From: Argentina anserina
Lineage: Eukaryota > Streptophyta > Magnoliopsida > Rosales > Rosaceae
NCBI RefSeq assembly: GCF_933775445.1
Contig: NC_065876.1
Location: forward strand, 4,278,001-4,342,000
Direction of reading: 5' to 3'
DNA: 64,000 bases
The notes beneath the pieces are model-generated. The model made no database searches. It worked only from the letters and a program-made list of their open reading frames with translations, and was not told where the DNA came from. The translations under genes were made by a program, and so were the position numbers. Positions 12,233-23,394 of the stretch are shown one piece after another; position 1 is the first letter of the stretch, and each line of letters starts with the position of its first letter.

Positions 12233-13660
12233 CTAAAATAGAGGGGAAGAGTGTGCTCTACTAATATCAGCCGGTTGCCTCTGAAGTGGGGTAGAATCAG
12301 TATCACTGCCAAGGCTACATTCTTCATCAACATCAATATCGTCATCTAATGTACCAGAAACATCTAGTAACTGACTATGTAACCAATCTCGACCACACAT
12401 TAATGCCTCTATTGTGTTTGAGTGAAGTATGTTCCGATGTCGGCTCACAATCCGTCCACCAGTACTAAATGTTGACTCTGAGGCAACTGTAGATACATGA
12501 ATGGCTAAGATGTCTCGAGCAACCTTGTATAAGGTTAGATACTTCATCCCACTCGTTTTCCACCAATATAAGATATCAAAATCCTTATCATTGATTCTTG
12601 GTAAAACAGGCTCATCCAAGTACCTCTCTAAGTCAGACTTGTCGTTGTTCATACTAGAGCCAGCAATATAAGCATCGTAGGCATCCATGTCGGCATCCCT
12701 CAAATCATCATCGCTCGCCCTTGAAATTTCAAGTAAAGACGAGTTATCAGCTACATGAGACACAATACTTGGTCTATATTCCCTAGCCAAGTCAAAAGCA
12801 AGCTTCTTAACTCTCTCAACTTCCAATGCAGCTCTATGAGGATAAATTTGCCTGAAATAGAACTCAATCAACTTCAGCTTATACCGAGGATCTAGAATAG
12901 TAACAACATCAATTGTCCCGATCACACCCCAATACTTCTCTAATTTCTCCAACATTTTCTTTGCCATTTCTTTCACTTCATCAATATCAGACTCGAGCCA
13001 CTTGGATATAGACAACTTAATTTGACAAATTTTTTAGAACAACAAGTTCGATGTGGGATATTTTGTACCGGATAACAACTCAGTCGCTTTGTAAAATATC
13101 TGCAACTTATCAGCAATCTCTATCACGAGATTCCACTCATCTTCACTTGGTACATCCTTATATCCACGAGTCTTTAAAGCTGGAAAAACCGTCTTGTACG
13201 GCGTTGCTCCCTGCAACATCAAGAATGTGGAGTTCCATCTTGTCCTACAATCAAGTGCTAACTTCCTATTGCGTCCAACACCCATCTGCCTAGCTACCTT
13301 AGCAAACATCTCTTCTCTCTTTAGGCCACCCATCCAATAGGCAACATTAGATCTAATGGTCTCTATACTCTCCCGAATGACATCCAACCCATCCTTCACG
13401 ATTAAATTCAAAATATGTGATGCACAACGCATGTGAAACAACTTCCCACAAACTAATAGTGAACTAGATCTCAAACTCACAAGAAGCAAATCTATCATAG
13501 CATCATTGGTAATGCAGTTATCTATTGTTAATGTTGATAGGTTGCGATGAATTTTCCAGCTATATAAACACTCCATCAACACCTTATGAAGCGTATCAGC
13601 ATCATGTGGACAAGGAACATATACAAACCTATATAAAAATAAGTTATATCGATCAGACAT
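12233..13660 (-). pseudogene. hAT transposase (RICESLEEPER/DAYSLEEPER type), interrupted and 5'-truncated
   Basis: On the minus strand 13660-13037 and 13033-12233 are one reading frame, broken by a single in-frame TAA at 13036-13034. The first part carries the RNase-H-like core sequence RFVYVPCPHDAD and STLTIDNCITNDAMIDLL, with DCRTRWNSTFLML further on. The second part carries the hAT C-terminal dimerisation domain: DILYWWKTSGMKYLTLYKVA and ESTFSTGGRIVSRHRNIL. The RF in RFVYVPC follows an ATATAG that looks like a splice acceptor near 13631, so an upstream exon with the BED zinc finger existed, but nothing like it is seen to 14386. Roughly 470 codons remain of the usual 650-700. The protein cannot be produced intact. 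Confidence 0.88.
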
Positions 13661-13792
13661 ATATTGAATTTAAATAACCAGTCTACGGGTAATAACATCA
13701 AGAGAAGAAAGGGATATAACCAAACTGTGCAAATGAAACCCTCAGATGCTATGTTAATGATGATGAACAAGCCTAGTAGGGGAGGGGAAGAC

Positions 13793-14385
13793 ATCCCATT
13801 CTCTCTGAAAAGACAATAATTCTCTTAACCAAACCCACACCTCCCCTTCTGCTTTATGCAATAAAGAGTAGTTCTTCCCTCTCCTGCCTCTACACTATTT
13901 TGCCTCATATTCATGATAAATCAAAACCCCATATATACAGTATTAATAAATGTTTGAAATTTTAACAAAGAAAATAGGGGAAGCAGAAGGCTAGGATAGA
14001 GAAAGCATACCCATAATGAAGCTTTGTTTAATATAAAAGCGGGGAAGGGCAAAAAAAAAAAGGGAGCTTGGAACTATCTAGCAAGTTGCTGACAAAGAGG
14101 TAAGCTCCCATGCTAGTTGGAAGTGTTATGCAGTTATCATTTCAGGTGAAGCATTTATATCAAGTATTGTTCTGTAATGTCTTTACTCTTCAGTGAGTTC
14201 AAGACTTCAAGGGTAGACTTTATATTATATTTCTTAAGATATATTTTAATTGAGTACTCTAAGAGATATTATCAGACCGTAGGTTATATGATTTGGTGCC
14301 ACATTCTTTTTAGGCATCCCGTTGGCCTATTCGGTAAATCACGTGTCAGCCATTTATTGATTTGTTAATTTTTTTTTATTTTTTA
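13793..14385. other. Spacer, no gene seen
   Basis: AT-rich sequence between the hAT remnant and the Harbinger-like arm. No coding similarity, RNA gene or repeat recognised. Confidence 0.4.
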
Positions 14386-14619
14386 CTAGCGCGTACAATG
14401 CACGCGCCTAACAGAAAAAACAATTAAAGCGCGCCTGACGGCCGAGCAATCGCCGGAGCAAACTTTGCTCGAGTGGAGGGGTGAGTAAACCGTCCCGGTT
14501 GACTGGGTGAGCAACTCTCATCCGGTGTGAGATCATAAATGGGTTTGCTCGAGCAAACCTCCCGGTCCCAGTCGGTGCTCGAGTACCACCTCCTCATTTG
14601 CTCGCCGGTGCGGGTGTTC
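14386..14619 (-). mobile_element. Single arm of a Harbinger-like (Tourist) element
   Basis: A GC-rich patch rich in GAGCAAAC/GTTTGCTC and GCTCGAG ends in TGCGGGTGTTC followed by TTA (14620-14622). It matches the reverse complement of the left arm of the element at 24723-25828 along its length: ATGCACGCGCCTAACA, GCCTGACG, CGCCGGAGCAAACTTTGCTC, GGTTGACTGGG and GCTCGCCGGTGCG all recur in order. The opposite terminal repeat is not found, so this is a truncated copy or an orphan arm. Confidence 0.6.
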
Positions 14620-14622
14620 TTA

Positions 14623-16629
14623 GAGGTGGAGTCTTCTCTTATTCTTCTTTATCTACAGTTTCCTCAACTAGTTTCTTGGAGTCTTCGTGTGGAATAGTCT
14701 AATTGTTTGCATCATATCTCCCAAATGCATATAAGATCGAGTCATATTTTTCGTGAAGACAATCAAACTGTTGATGTTTTTGCTAATTTCGATGCTTCTT
14801 CAGATGGTTTTACCTTATGGGATTCAGTTCTAGATTTTATAGTGAGTTACTGTAATAGAGATCGATTAGGTTTTCTTAATTTTTGATTTCGTTAGTTGTT
14901 TCTTAATTAGTTGAGAGATAATTGTGTTTGTCATTCTTCGTTCATCTTTGTAACATTTTTTCTTTCAATAAATTTTTGTAGGACGACGCTTTAATCCTCT
15001 CTACGCTTACCCAAAATAAAATAAAAACCATGAACTATTGCTAAATATAACTGATAATCTTCTTAATCATGTACAAGAAATGACTCAAATGAGGTTTGCA
15101 AAAAGAAAAAACAAATTACAGGCTTACGGCGAAAGTGAGCATCGGTTACTTCATGCTAAGAGAACGAAAAACTTATATTCTCTCTGTTTCACGATACTAA
15201 AATAAATGAAATGAGAATCGTTTCAAACATCAACTTATTTTATTTTTACATAATTACAAGTCACCACTTCTGATATCTTTCATTTTCATCCCTGTAAATT
15301 ATTTGCGCTCTCGCATCTTGTTTTTTATACTAGTTTTATAGTGTGAGTGTGTGACTAAATAATGTCTTGGTCACCGTTTTACTAATGTTGGGTCTTGGTC
15401 ACCCTTCTAGGCTTCTACTAATGTTGGGTCTTGGTCAATTACCAAAATATGGTAAAAACACAATTAACTCCATTTTGGGCTGCCCTTTTGGTTGTTTAAA
15501 CATTAAGACGAAATCTTTGAATGATGTAGAAGTTTTCAAGTAATTATGCGATAACAAAAGTCATGTTGCTACCTCCCAGCAAGGGGCAATGGGTTGGTGT
15601 TGGATTTGTCTGGACATTACATTCTTAATTATAGATCATCATTAGCCCTCTAAACCCTATTATTATACAAATGGTCTGTGATTAGTGGCACAAGAATCGT
15701 AACACATATACATTATATAAAACAAAGGGGTGCACCAGTCCCGACTCCCGAGCGTTATGGAAACCACAACGTTGTATCTGTAATTCTGTATATATATTTT
15801 CTTTTCAATCATAAAAATACCAAGCTGCTAGAAATTAATTTGGACGGTCAACGTTAGCTTTAGTTGGCAACATTAGCTTAGGGGGTTTATATAATTGAAT
15901 TACTTATTGTAATGTTTTTCCATCCAGGAATATTTGCTTGTTACTCGAGGAAAATATCATTATCACATTTCTCTTTTTTGTTGCCTGCACGTATGGCTGA
16001 ACTAGTGAAATAGTTCAATTTTTTAATTAAAATCATGATATCTTAATTGTCTTCATCACTCTAAGTTATATGAGTAAGTCTTGTGTTTGTTGTTAAATGA
16101 TAAGAATGTGATAGTTGGATAAGTTGTTAAATATACGTCTCTTTCGTGATTATTTCATCAGTAAAATTTCATATAGATAATTAGCCGAAAAAATTAATCA
16201 CTTATTGAATCGTTCTGACTTGGCCACTTAACTATAAGCATCTCTTAGTTGAAAAACCAGTAATGTACGTTTGAACTCGAACTCTATCATAATGAGAAAG
16301 GCCTAAGGGTTATATGTGACGTGAAAATGCACTAGTATTGGCCATCAAGCCTAATGGGTATGATAGCCATATGCATACATTCTTCACAGATCTTTGGCTA
16401 GGAAAAAAAGGGAAAACGAAGAAAACGTGGATCGCATGAGTGAAACTAACTTCACCATGCATGTCCTCGTGATTTTTTTAAGGCTCTTTTCCATATTGGT
16501 GGATAAGCGGATTCATATTCTATTGTTCGGTGTAATTATGCTCATCAATTACAGTTTAGAGTTATTCTTAAGTTTTGTTTAGCCTGAAAAGTACTAGAGT
16601 TAGTGTGTTTGATCTTTTACCTTAGAAAA
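14623..16629. other. Gene-free AT-rich spacer
   Basis: About 2 kb without a supportable gene, tRNA or transposon protein. A short direct repeat (AATGTTGGGTCTTGGTCA) occurs near 15384-15400 and 15420-15437. Confidence 0.45.
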
Positions 16630-17110
16630 GTTGAGAGAAATTCAAGTTGGTACTAGCTTGTTAGCTTCTACATCGGGTTATCGGAATCGGATCTTCCTTA
16701 CAGTTCCTGAATCCGTCCTTACCTTCTTCAAGTGTCCAGCTTCATTTCTAACCAGATATTTTGTTGCAGGATCATATATACTCTCACCAAACGTATCATT
16801 CAGGTTAAAACTAGCTTCATAAATCCTGTTCCTGATTCAATCACATTGTGGACATTTTCACTGGTTTTAACGTGGAGGCAAGCCAGGCATCAAAGAAAGC
16901 ATAGAATCACAGGCTTTTGCTCCTGCTCATATTTGGAAGTGCTTTTAATTTAGTGACCGTTCTACATGGAGCATAGATTTAGAAGGATTCCCAGCCGTTT
17001 GAAATTTTGAATCAATACCATCCATTAGACCAGCTTTCTGGTATTCTATGCGACCTAAATTAAAATCTATAACCATCTTAATCGAGGTTGATGGCCTCGG
17101 AGATGCCATA
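16630..17110 (-). pseudogene. Decayed coding-like remnant, family unknown
   Basis: On the minus strand 17110-16980 reads MVIDFNLGRIEYQKAGLMDG and NPSKSML. After an untranslatable interval, 16830-16670 reads EASFNLNDTFGESIYDPATK and YLVRNEAGHLKKVRTDSG. Both are rich in charged and conserved-looking residues, unlike the AT-rich surroundings. Stops lie between and after them, and no intact frame or convincing splice pair was found. I cannot assign a family. Confidence 0.3.
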
Positions 17111-17329
17111 TATAGTGCACTAAAACTCAGCTGTTATGTACTTATGTTAGATTATAGAACGACTGTTAAAATAGTTGTTGTTAGCTTGATATTTCCTAAT
17201 TATTATTTGGTGATGCACTGTTCATCTGTTTATGAACAGTTACATATTGGCTCGACTCGGCTTATGTCATATTTTTCGTTTATTTACTCAATTGTCATTG
17301 AGTATAAATTTTTTTTCCGCCTTATTTGT

Positions 17330-17640
17330 GATAAAGTATTATGAGGTTCACATCAAAAATCAATTGGTCATGGATAAAGTGGGACAAACCTTTATAAACT
17401 CATAGGTATGTCTCAATTCACAATGTAAGATGTATATTCTCAACATGCCCCCACACATGTGGCGAATTTTCAAGTCATACACGTGGACAACATTTTGGGT
17501 GATGTGGAGCCGTGTGACTATTTAGGCTTCATATGTGGATGTGGTTAACTTGAATTTGATACCATGATAAAGTGATTTGAGATTCACATCAAAAACCAAT
17601 TGGCTAATTCCCAATGTAGAATGTATATTCTCAACAAGTC
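17330..17640 (+). repeat. Pair of imperfect direct repeats
   Basis: 17330-17440 and 17566-17637 share GATAAAGT, GAG(G/A)TTCACATCAAAAA, CAATTGG and ATGTATATTCTCAACA; the second unit lacks about 45 internal bases. The arrangement resembles a degraded terminal-repeat or solo-LTR fragment, but no boundaries are defined. Confidence 0.5.
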
Positions 17641-17841
17641 TATCATCTTCTTCTCCTTCAATTGATGTATCTCGCTTACTTCATTATTCTCTTCATTTAA
17701 ACAAGTTCTAAAAAAATTAGTTCGCTTACAATCAGACCCGAAAACTAATAGACTACTGTAAAAAAATAGTGCAACCCGTAGCCGCGTGGGTGTCATAACC
17801 TGGTGCATTGATTGTTTGTTAAATTACTATTATCATAGTAA

Positions 17842-18564
17842 GACCATCTCCTACGGTAAGGTAAAACCCTCAATATAGCTTACCATCACCTCCCACCATA
17901 AGTCATCTCCCACTTCCCGAATTTTTTTTTTCGTATGTGAACAGTTGAATGCCATATATAGCATACCATTTTGTAAGGTAAATTAGATTCTTATTTTATT
18001 ATTTTGTCATTTTCTTCTTAATTTATCCTCCTTACATTTTAATATTCCTATTATATCCCTTTTAGTTTTAGTTACATTTTAATTTTCTCCATAAACATCG
18101 TGTTTATATTTTTTTTATAAATAACGAATATACCATCACGAACCTCACAATAAGCTATTTCATATGAGCATAATATTGAATATGATCAGGACTAAATTAT
18201 TTTAATGCATAATAATTACTATGTTTTATTACGATAATTAATGATCTATTTAAAACCTTGAAGATGACCTCCAAACTCGGAAAAAGTACCACGCACATTG
18301 ATGCATAAAAGTAAAATAACTAAATAATGCATAAATATTAAGAGAAATCACTAATCAACGAATTTAATACTCTGGAAGATCATCGTCACCTCTTATATAA
18401 ATAATAGCCGTTGCAAACCCAAAACCCTATGTATACCTTACCATTTATACCTTATGGTGGGAACTCATAAACCAAAGTTATAAAAGATACTAAGGAATAT
18501 GTCAAAGTGATAAGCCATATATCTCTTATACCTTATTAATTTTACCTTATGGTAGCAGATGCTC
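17842..18564. mobile_element. Tourist/Harbinger-like MITE with TAA target duplication
   Basis: The left end GACCATCTCCTACGGTAAGG and the right end, which reads GAGCATCTGCTACCATAAGG on the other strand, are imperfect inverted repeats of about 26 bp. Both ends are flanked by TAA (17839-17841 and 18565-18567), the 3-bp TWA duplication typical of PIF/Harbinger. Subterminal ATAGCTTACC/GGTAAG motifs recur inside. No transposase is encoded, so it is non-autonomous (723 bp). Confidence 0.75.
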
Positions 18565-18567
18565 TAA

Positions 18568-19080
18568 TATCACGCCGGATACCGTTCGTATTAAAAATTT
18601 AGAATTGAAAGTGATACAGTGAAGTCACACTTTTCGTGTGTTTACCTATGCATATACAATCTGCATATGTTACTAATTATTCATGCATCAAGTTGTTAAA
18701 CTCCTAAACCAACTCCTATTAGACTTAATTGAATAATGAAAGAGAAGGAGGAATTTTTGTTGTAGAAGAGAACAAAATAAACTTTGTCATGGTTCCTTGT
18801 AGTGTACGCGAAAGACCAATAAGATCAGATATATCCATCCAGGGAATCATGGCTAGAAAAATCAATATAATTTTCTGGAGGATAAGCTTGAATAATGTGG
18901 GAGGCTGGGAGCACAATCCCATTTGTCTTTAAAACCAGACTGCAATCCAGGTGTCTGGAAATCTGAGGATTTATCTGGGTTTTCTGTAGTCTATTTTGGC
19001 CAACAGGGAATAAATATTTTCCCATTGAATTAATTATACTTATCATTTTGTTCCAGTGTTTGTTCAACTAGTCACATTTA
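18568..19080. other. Spacer, no supported gene
   Basis: Overlapping short open frames on both strands at 18725-19067 show no family resemblance. Nothing else recognised. Confidence 0.35.
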
Positions 19081-21000
19081 CAAGTAGATCACACCTGCTT
19101 ATTTAAATCTTGTGAATCATGCGGAAGACTTTAGTAGTTACCGAGCTATTCAAGGTTTTTGTTTGACTATTTTCCGATGGATTTTGAGCACCACACATTC
19201 TTAAAAAAACATATTAACAGTGATGAGATATATATCCTTCTAAATCTAAACTTCAGAATCAAGATGTGTCACCGAAAATGATCAGTTTCAGTTAAATTTT
19301 TCTATATGATTGGCCTAAGGTCATATTTTCATAGACATTTATAGTTTTATTACTTGAATATGAAGATTTGTATTGATTGTTTAATGAATTGTTACAAAAC
19401 TTTATTATTTATTTATAGGAGAGTTTGGAGAATATTAGCACTAATCCTAATGATTAATTCTAGTTATTAACACACCATGAGTAACATGGTTATGTTTTAC
19501 CTAGCTGTTCCAGCTCATTCTAACATTATTTATCCTCTTCATTTTTATTTTTTAATGAATCATTAGTTCATTACCATGATAGCCCCATCATCTCCATTGT
19601 TTATGAGTTGAATTGACTAGAGAGAAAGCACATTTGGTTCAAGCAAAGACAGATGTGTCTATGTGACCAACAACAGTAAGCTGCTATGCATATACAAACA
19701 CAAGCCACTTCTTTTATGAGAAAGCATTATCCCACCGCCCATTGAGAGTAATTATGTGACAGATTATGCATTATAAACTGAAGTAGGCACCGGCTTCACC
19801 TAGCTAGCCTCGCTCTTCTTTGATCCTAGACACGACTTGACATTTGCAACCGAAGTTTTAGAAGAATGGGTTTTCTGGGGTGTTTAAGATATTACGAACT
19901 CGGATTTGCAAATATTGAGGGGTTATTTGATTGTTTTTTTCGTCGTGAACAAAGTGAAACACTTATTGGGAGACAAGTATGTTCAAAGTCTCAATGGCTG
20001 CTTGGACAATGACCTTGTTATGAGGATTTTGAAGAGAAAGTTATGATCTTGAAGTGCATGCAAATACATTTTCCTTTTGATGTAAGGAGTTGGAAAGTGG
20101 AAACCATGATCTATGCTGCTTTACAGTTCATGGTTCGATGATATCTTCCTGACTTTTGAAAGGGTTAGTGACTTGGTGGGAATAGTTCAGCTCACCGAGA
20201 ATGATATATTGCAGACCCACATCACTGGTTTTTGAAGCTAGTGCCAATGGCTATGGATTACTGATAAAAACTTTGGTGGCAACAGTTTAAAATGAGTCAG
20301 GCAGATCTAGGTTAAAGGGTAGTAGCAGGTTTCTTTGACCAAGAAGATGGCAATATGTGATCTTTGCCTTTGGAAAGCCAACATTGTACAAGGGCTTTCT
20401 CATTAAGGGTTCTTACTTTCAACTTTGTACCTCTTCTCTATAAGGAGGAGAAGAGGTGGAGGATTGCATAATGCATACCCAGATTATCATACAATTTGGG
20501 ATGGCAAAGGTGTATCAAACATAGTGAAGTTTTATAGCGCATTTGGGATCATAAAAAAGGATCATGAACACACAACTTACTGGAAATGAAGTAAATGCTT
20601 GTTTCTCAGAAATGGAAAAGATTTTCACTTGCAGTAATTTATCTCAGGGTTCTAGCCTTCTAGGTTGTTTTAGCAAGTTAAAATCATCCTTTACTAGGTT
20701 CTCATCAGCAATCACCACTACCATGTGGTTTTATCAAGAAGATCATTTCAGAACCTCATAGATGGTAAGTTAGCTGGTAAGTGCTTATGTTAATCACAGT
20801 ATATGATTATTTATTGAATGTGTTACTAACCTATTAAGTACCTGAGAAGATATCACCTGCATACTTAAATCATGTGAATCATGTTGAAGGCTTTGGTATT
20901 TTCTGGGTTCATGGTTTTTGTTTGACCATTTCCTTTTTAATTTTGAGTTTACACATGACTGAGAAGATTTAACTAAAAATGATCTGTTAGTCAAGTATAA
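19081..21000 (+). repeat. Diverged direct repeat pair at 19081-19270 and 20845-21000
   Basis: Both units contain CACCTGC...TTAAATC(T/A)TGTGAATCATG, then GGTTTTTGTTTGAC(T/C)ATTT, ATTTTGAG and AAAATGATC in the same order and spacing, at roughly 70 percent identity by eye. The interval between them holds the remnant at 19865-20760. This suggests an old tandem duplication or retroelement-like flanks. Confidence 0.5.
19865..20760 (+). pseudogene. Possible gene remnant behind a leader-like sequence
   Basis: A leader-like stretch (19780-19864) is followed by ATG at 19865 and MGFLGCLRYYELGFANIEGL for about 48 codons before a stop. Later short coding-like pieces include LHNAYPDYHTIWDGKGVSN and FYSAFGIIKKDHEHTTYW near 20460-20585, and 20564-20761 is open again. 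Frames change several times. I cannot name the family, and the whole may be chance plus decay. Confidence 0.25.
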
Positions 21001-22507
21001 TAGAGAGCTATCTTCCTTAAATTGAAACACGTATAGCGTAAAAATTTCAATATACCACAATATATAGGTTAATTAGTTGTCAACGGGAACAATCATCTTC
21101 ACTCTAGTTTTTCTTCATAGTTTTTGCTATCTTTCTCGTTTTTAATGCTCGACTGGGATTGAGAACTATCGTGGTAATTGTTTATGAGTTAGCATGACTG
21201 CATGAGCCAATATTCACATATAAACACCATACCACTGTCATTTTGTGGGACTCAATGTAGCCAAGGCGTGGTTGAACTAAACTTGGTTAGAGACAAATTA
21301 ACTCTCCAAATTGAGTCCTTCTGATTTTTGTAAGATTATTGGTTATGGTTTCGGTTGGATAAAGAACTACACGATCACCAAGCTCGTGTAAACTTGCGCA
21401 TGCTCTCCACTTTTACTAGATTTACTACTCGGTAAAAAACGTCACAGTAAAATCACGCGATTATGAAGGAACACACGTAGGGCCATGATTTAGAAGGCAA
21501 AGAATTTCTCAACCATATGATATGAATCATATGATAGTCAATTTGTTACCCCACTAGACCAGTAGACCACCCACTGAAAAGAGAAAACGACATGCAGCAC
21601 CCCAATTTTACCCAATCAGGTTTCACTTTATTTATCACACACTGTACGCCACACGGTACCATTCCTACGACTTTTCCCTATTCTTTATCTAATTATTGGT
21701 TTGCCTGATGCTTATCGCCTCCTAATCACATGATAATTACCTGATAATTGGGGTTGATTAGTGCCATGTCCCCATCGCCCTCACCACTTGTGTTATGGTC
21801 TTCCATCTTCGTTTCCTTTTTGTTGCTTTTCTTCACAACAAATATGATTGACTCCATTCTACATTTCTCACTTGTGTTCCAGACTCCCTCCTCCCTTGCC
21901 CTCCATTATTGACATTTTATTCGGGCACCCAGCGAGTCCAAGTTCCTATGAACTCTATTGGAAGCAAAGTATTGACCATACACCAAAAAAAAAATTTGAG
22001 CAAGAGATCAATAGTTGGTGGTTGTATTTAGAGGTCAAGCATATCATACATACGTATACGATATTACATTGTGGATAATACTGTCTAAGTTGCCGATATT
22101 ATAAACGATGTTTCATATTGACTCGTAATTATAAATTTTAAGTCATCGATATTAATATAAGTTGAGTTTTTTTAAGTGCAATTTGCACAAATATATTGAC
22201 TCAAACTAAAATGATCATTACGTACACACATGCTATCACCTTAAGAATAGATCAATGCTTCGAAATGAAAATAACATCAACATGGTACATGGTTTATTTA
22301 ACGCAAGTTGAATCATAATCTCATGTAAATTTAAAATAGATTAAGATTTATTCAGAGTGTTAAAAACTGTCACTTAGGTGAGCAGACTTAAAATTTTGAT
22401 TTTACAATTTTGACAAGACATAATTTTTAAAAATCAACTGAAAATTGAATTTGTATTATTTTCTGAAAAAAAAAAAGAATTTTGTAGATTTTACGATGAA
22501 ACAAAAA
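21001..22507. other. Spacer, no supported gene
   Basis: AT-rich sequence with no recognisable gene or element. Confidence 0.4.
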
Positions 22508-22590
22508 GTACAAAATGAGTGTAACATTGAATAAAAAAAGTACAAAATGAGTGTAACATTGAATAAAAAAAGTACAAAATGAGGGTTCGC
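22508..22590 (+). repeat. 32-bp tandem repeat, about 2.6 copies
   Basis: GTACAAAATGAGTGTAACAT plus an A-rich tail repeats exactly at 22508, 22540 and 22572 (period 32), the last copy being partial. Confidence 0.9.
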
Positions 22591-22719
22591 ACATGATTTA
22601 TGAAAACGTTCCATCTCCTCACCTCACCATAGTCACGCAAACCAACCCGTGATGGGGTTACGGATTAGGACGCAACCTCTCTCTGAAAAAATATTAAAAA
22701 AAAAAAAACAAGGGCTAGT

Positions 22720-23310
22720 GTTTTATGTGGCATTTATCCGCGCGACCCACGTGGCTCAACTGACCTCTTCTCCACGTGTCCACCCTCCATTAGCCTCTTA
22801 AAAAGAGCCGGTTCCCCATAAAGTTTCTCACCCCCATTGAATAACCATTTCAAAGTCTGCAAAAATATTTTTAACAAAATTAACTCGGGGTTGGCGTCCG
22901 TAACCGTTGTTGGGTGGTGTGGTCCGTAAGGGTGGCGGTTTGTCTATATCATAGTAGAGTGGGGCGGTAATATTAGAAAGAATTTTGTTTAATTTGTTTC
23001 TTAATTAAGTAAAAGGGTATTAAGGGCAGAAGGGGATTTGGTTTGAAGGACGTGACGAGGTTCGGTCTGTGGGTTAGGGGTCAAGAGAGAGGGATTAAGG
23101 GACTGTCCGAATTGCTAAGGAGAGAGGAGGCAGAGAAACCCTGGCCCTACACCTCAGATTAACTGTAACCTAATCTGGAGACACCGCCGGACCCACCCAA
23201 ATTTTACCGGCTCAGATTCCATCCTTCCTCCCTCCCCTTCATCGCCGATCAAAGTAGCTCTGTTTTCACACCCTCTCGTTTGATCTTTGAGAAAGAAGCT
23301 AAATGTGATT
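22720..23310 (+). promoter_or_regulatory. Promoter and 5' leader-like stretch without a downstream ORF
   Basis: 22740-22785 carries two ACGT cores in G-box-like contexts (CCACGTGGC and CCACGTGTC). A GC-richer, pyrimidine-rich stretch follows (23130-23280, with CCATCCTTCCTCCCTCCCCTTC) that looks like a transcribed 5' leader on the plus strand. No start codon with a plausible coding region follows before the LTR-like block at 23.4 kb. The downstream gene was either lost or displaced by insertion, or the stretch is a chance GC-rich island. Confidence 0.35.
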
Positions 23311-23394
23311 AATAGTGCTACGTATGGTAGTAAGTTTAAGCTCCGTTATGGTGGTGAGAAGCTTCACAAAACCTTGTACATCACTAATAAATCT

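Larger units (their letters stand above)
11527..13790 (-). mobile_element. hAT-superfamily transposon remnant
   Basis: The interval holds a degenerate transposase of the Ac/RICESLEEPER type (12233-13660) followed on its 3' side by long AT-rich repeats. The left edge reads TAGGGATGTCATTT, typical of a hAT end. A short match, GACATCCC, lies at 13785-13792 in inverted orientation, but no 8-bp target duplication could be confirmed, so the right edge is uncertain. The N-terminal BED-finger exon expected in a complete element is absent. Confidence 0.6.

Noticed and set aside
13785..13800. Right terminal repeat of the hAT element
   Set aside because: Only eight bases (GACATCCC) match the left end and the flanks share no 8-bp duplication, so the boundary is left open.
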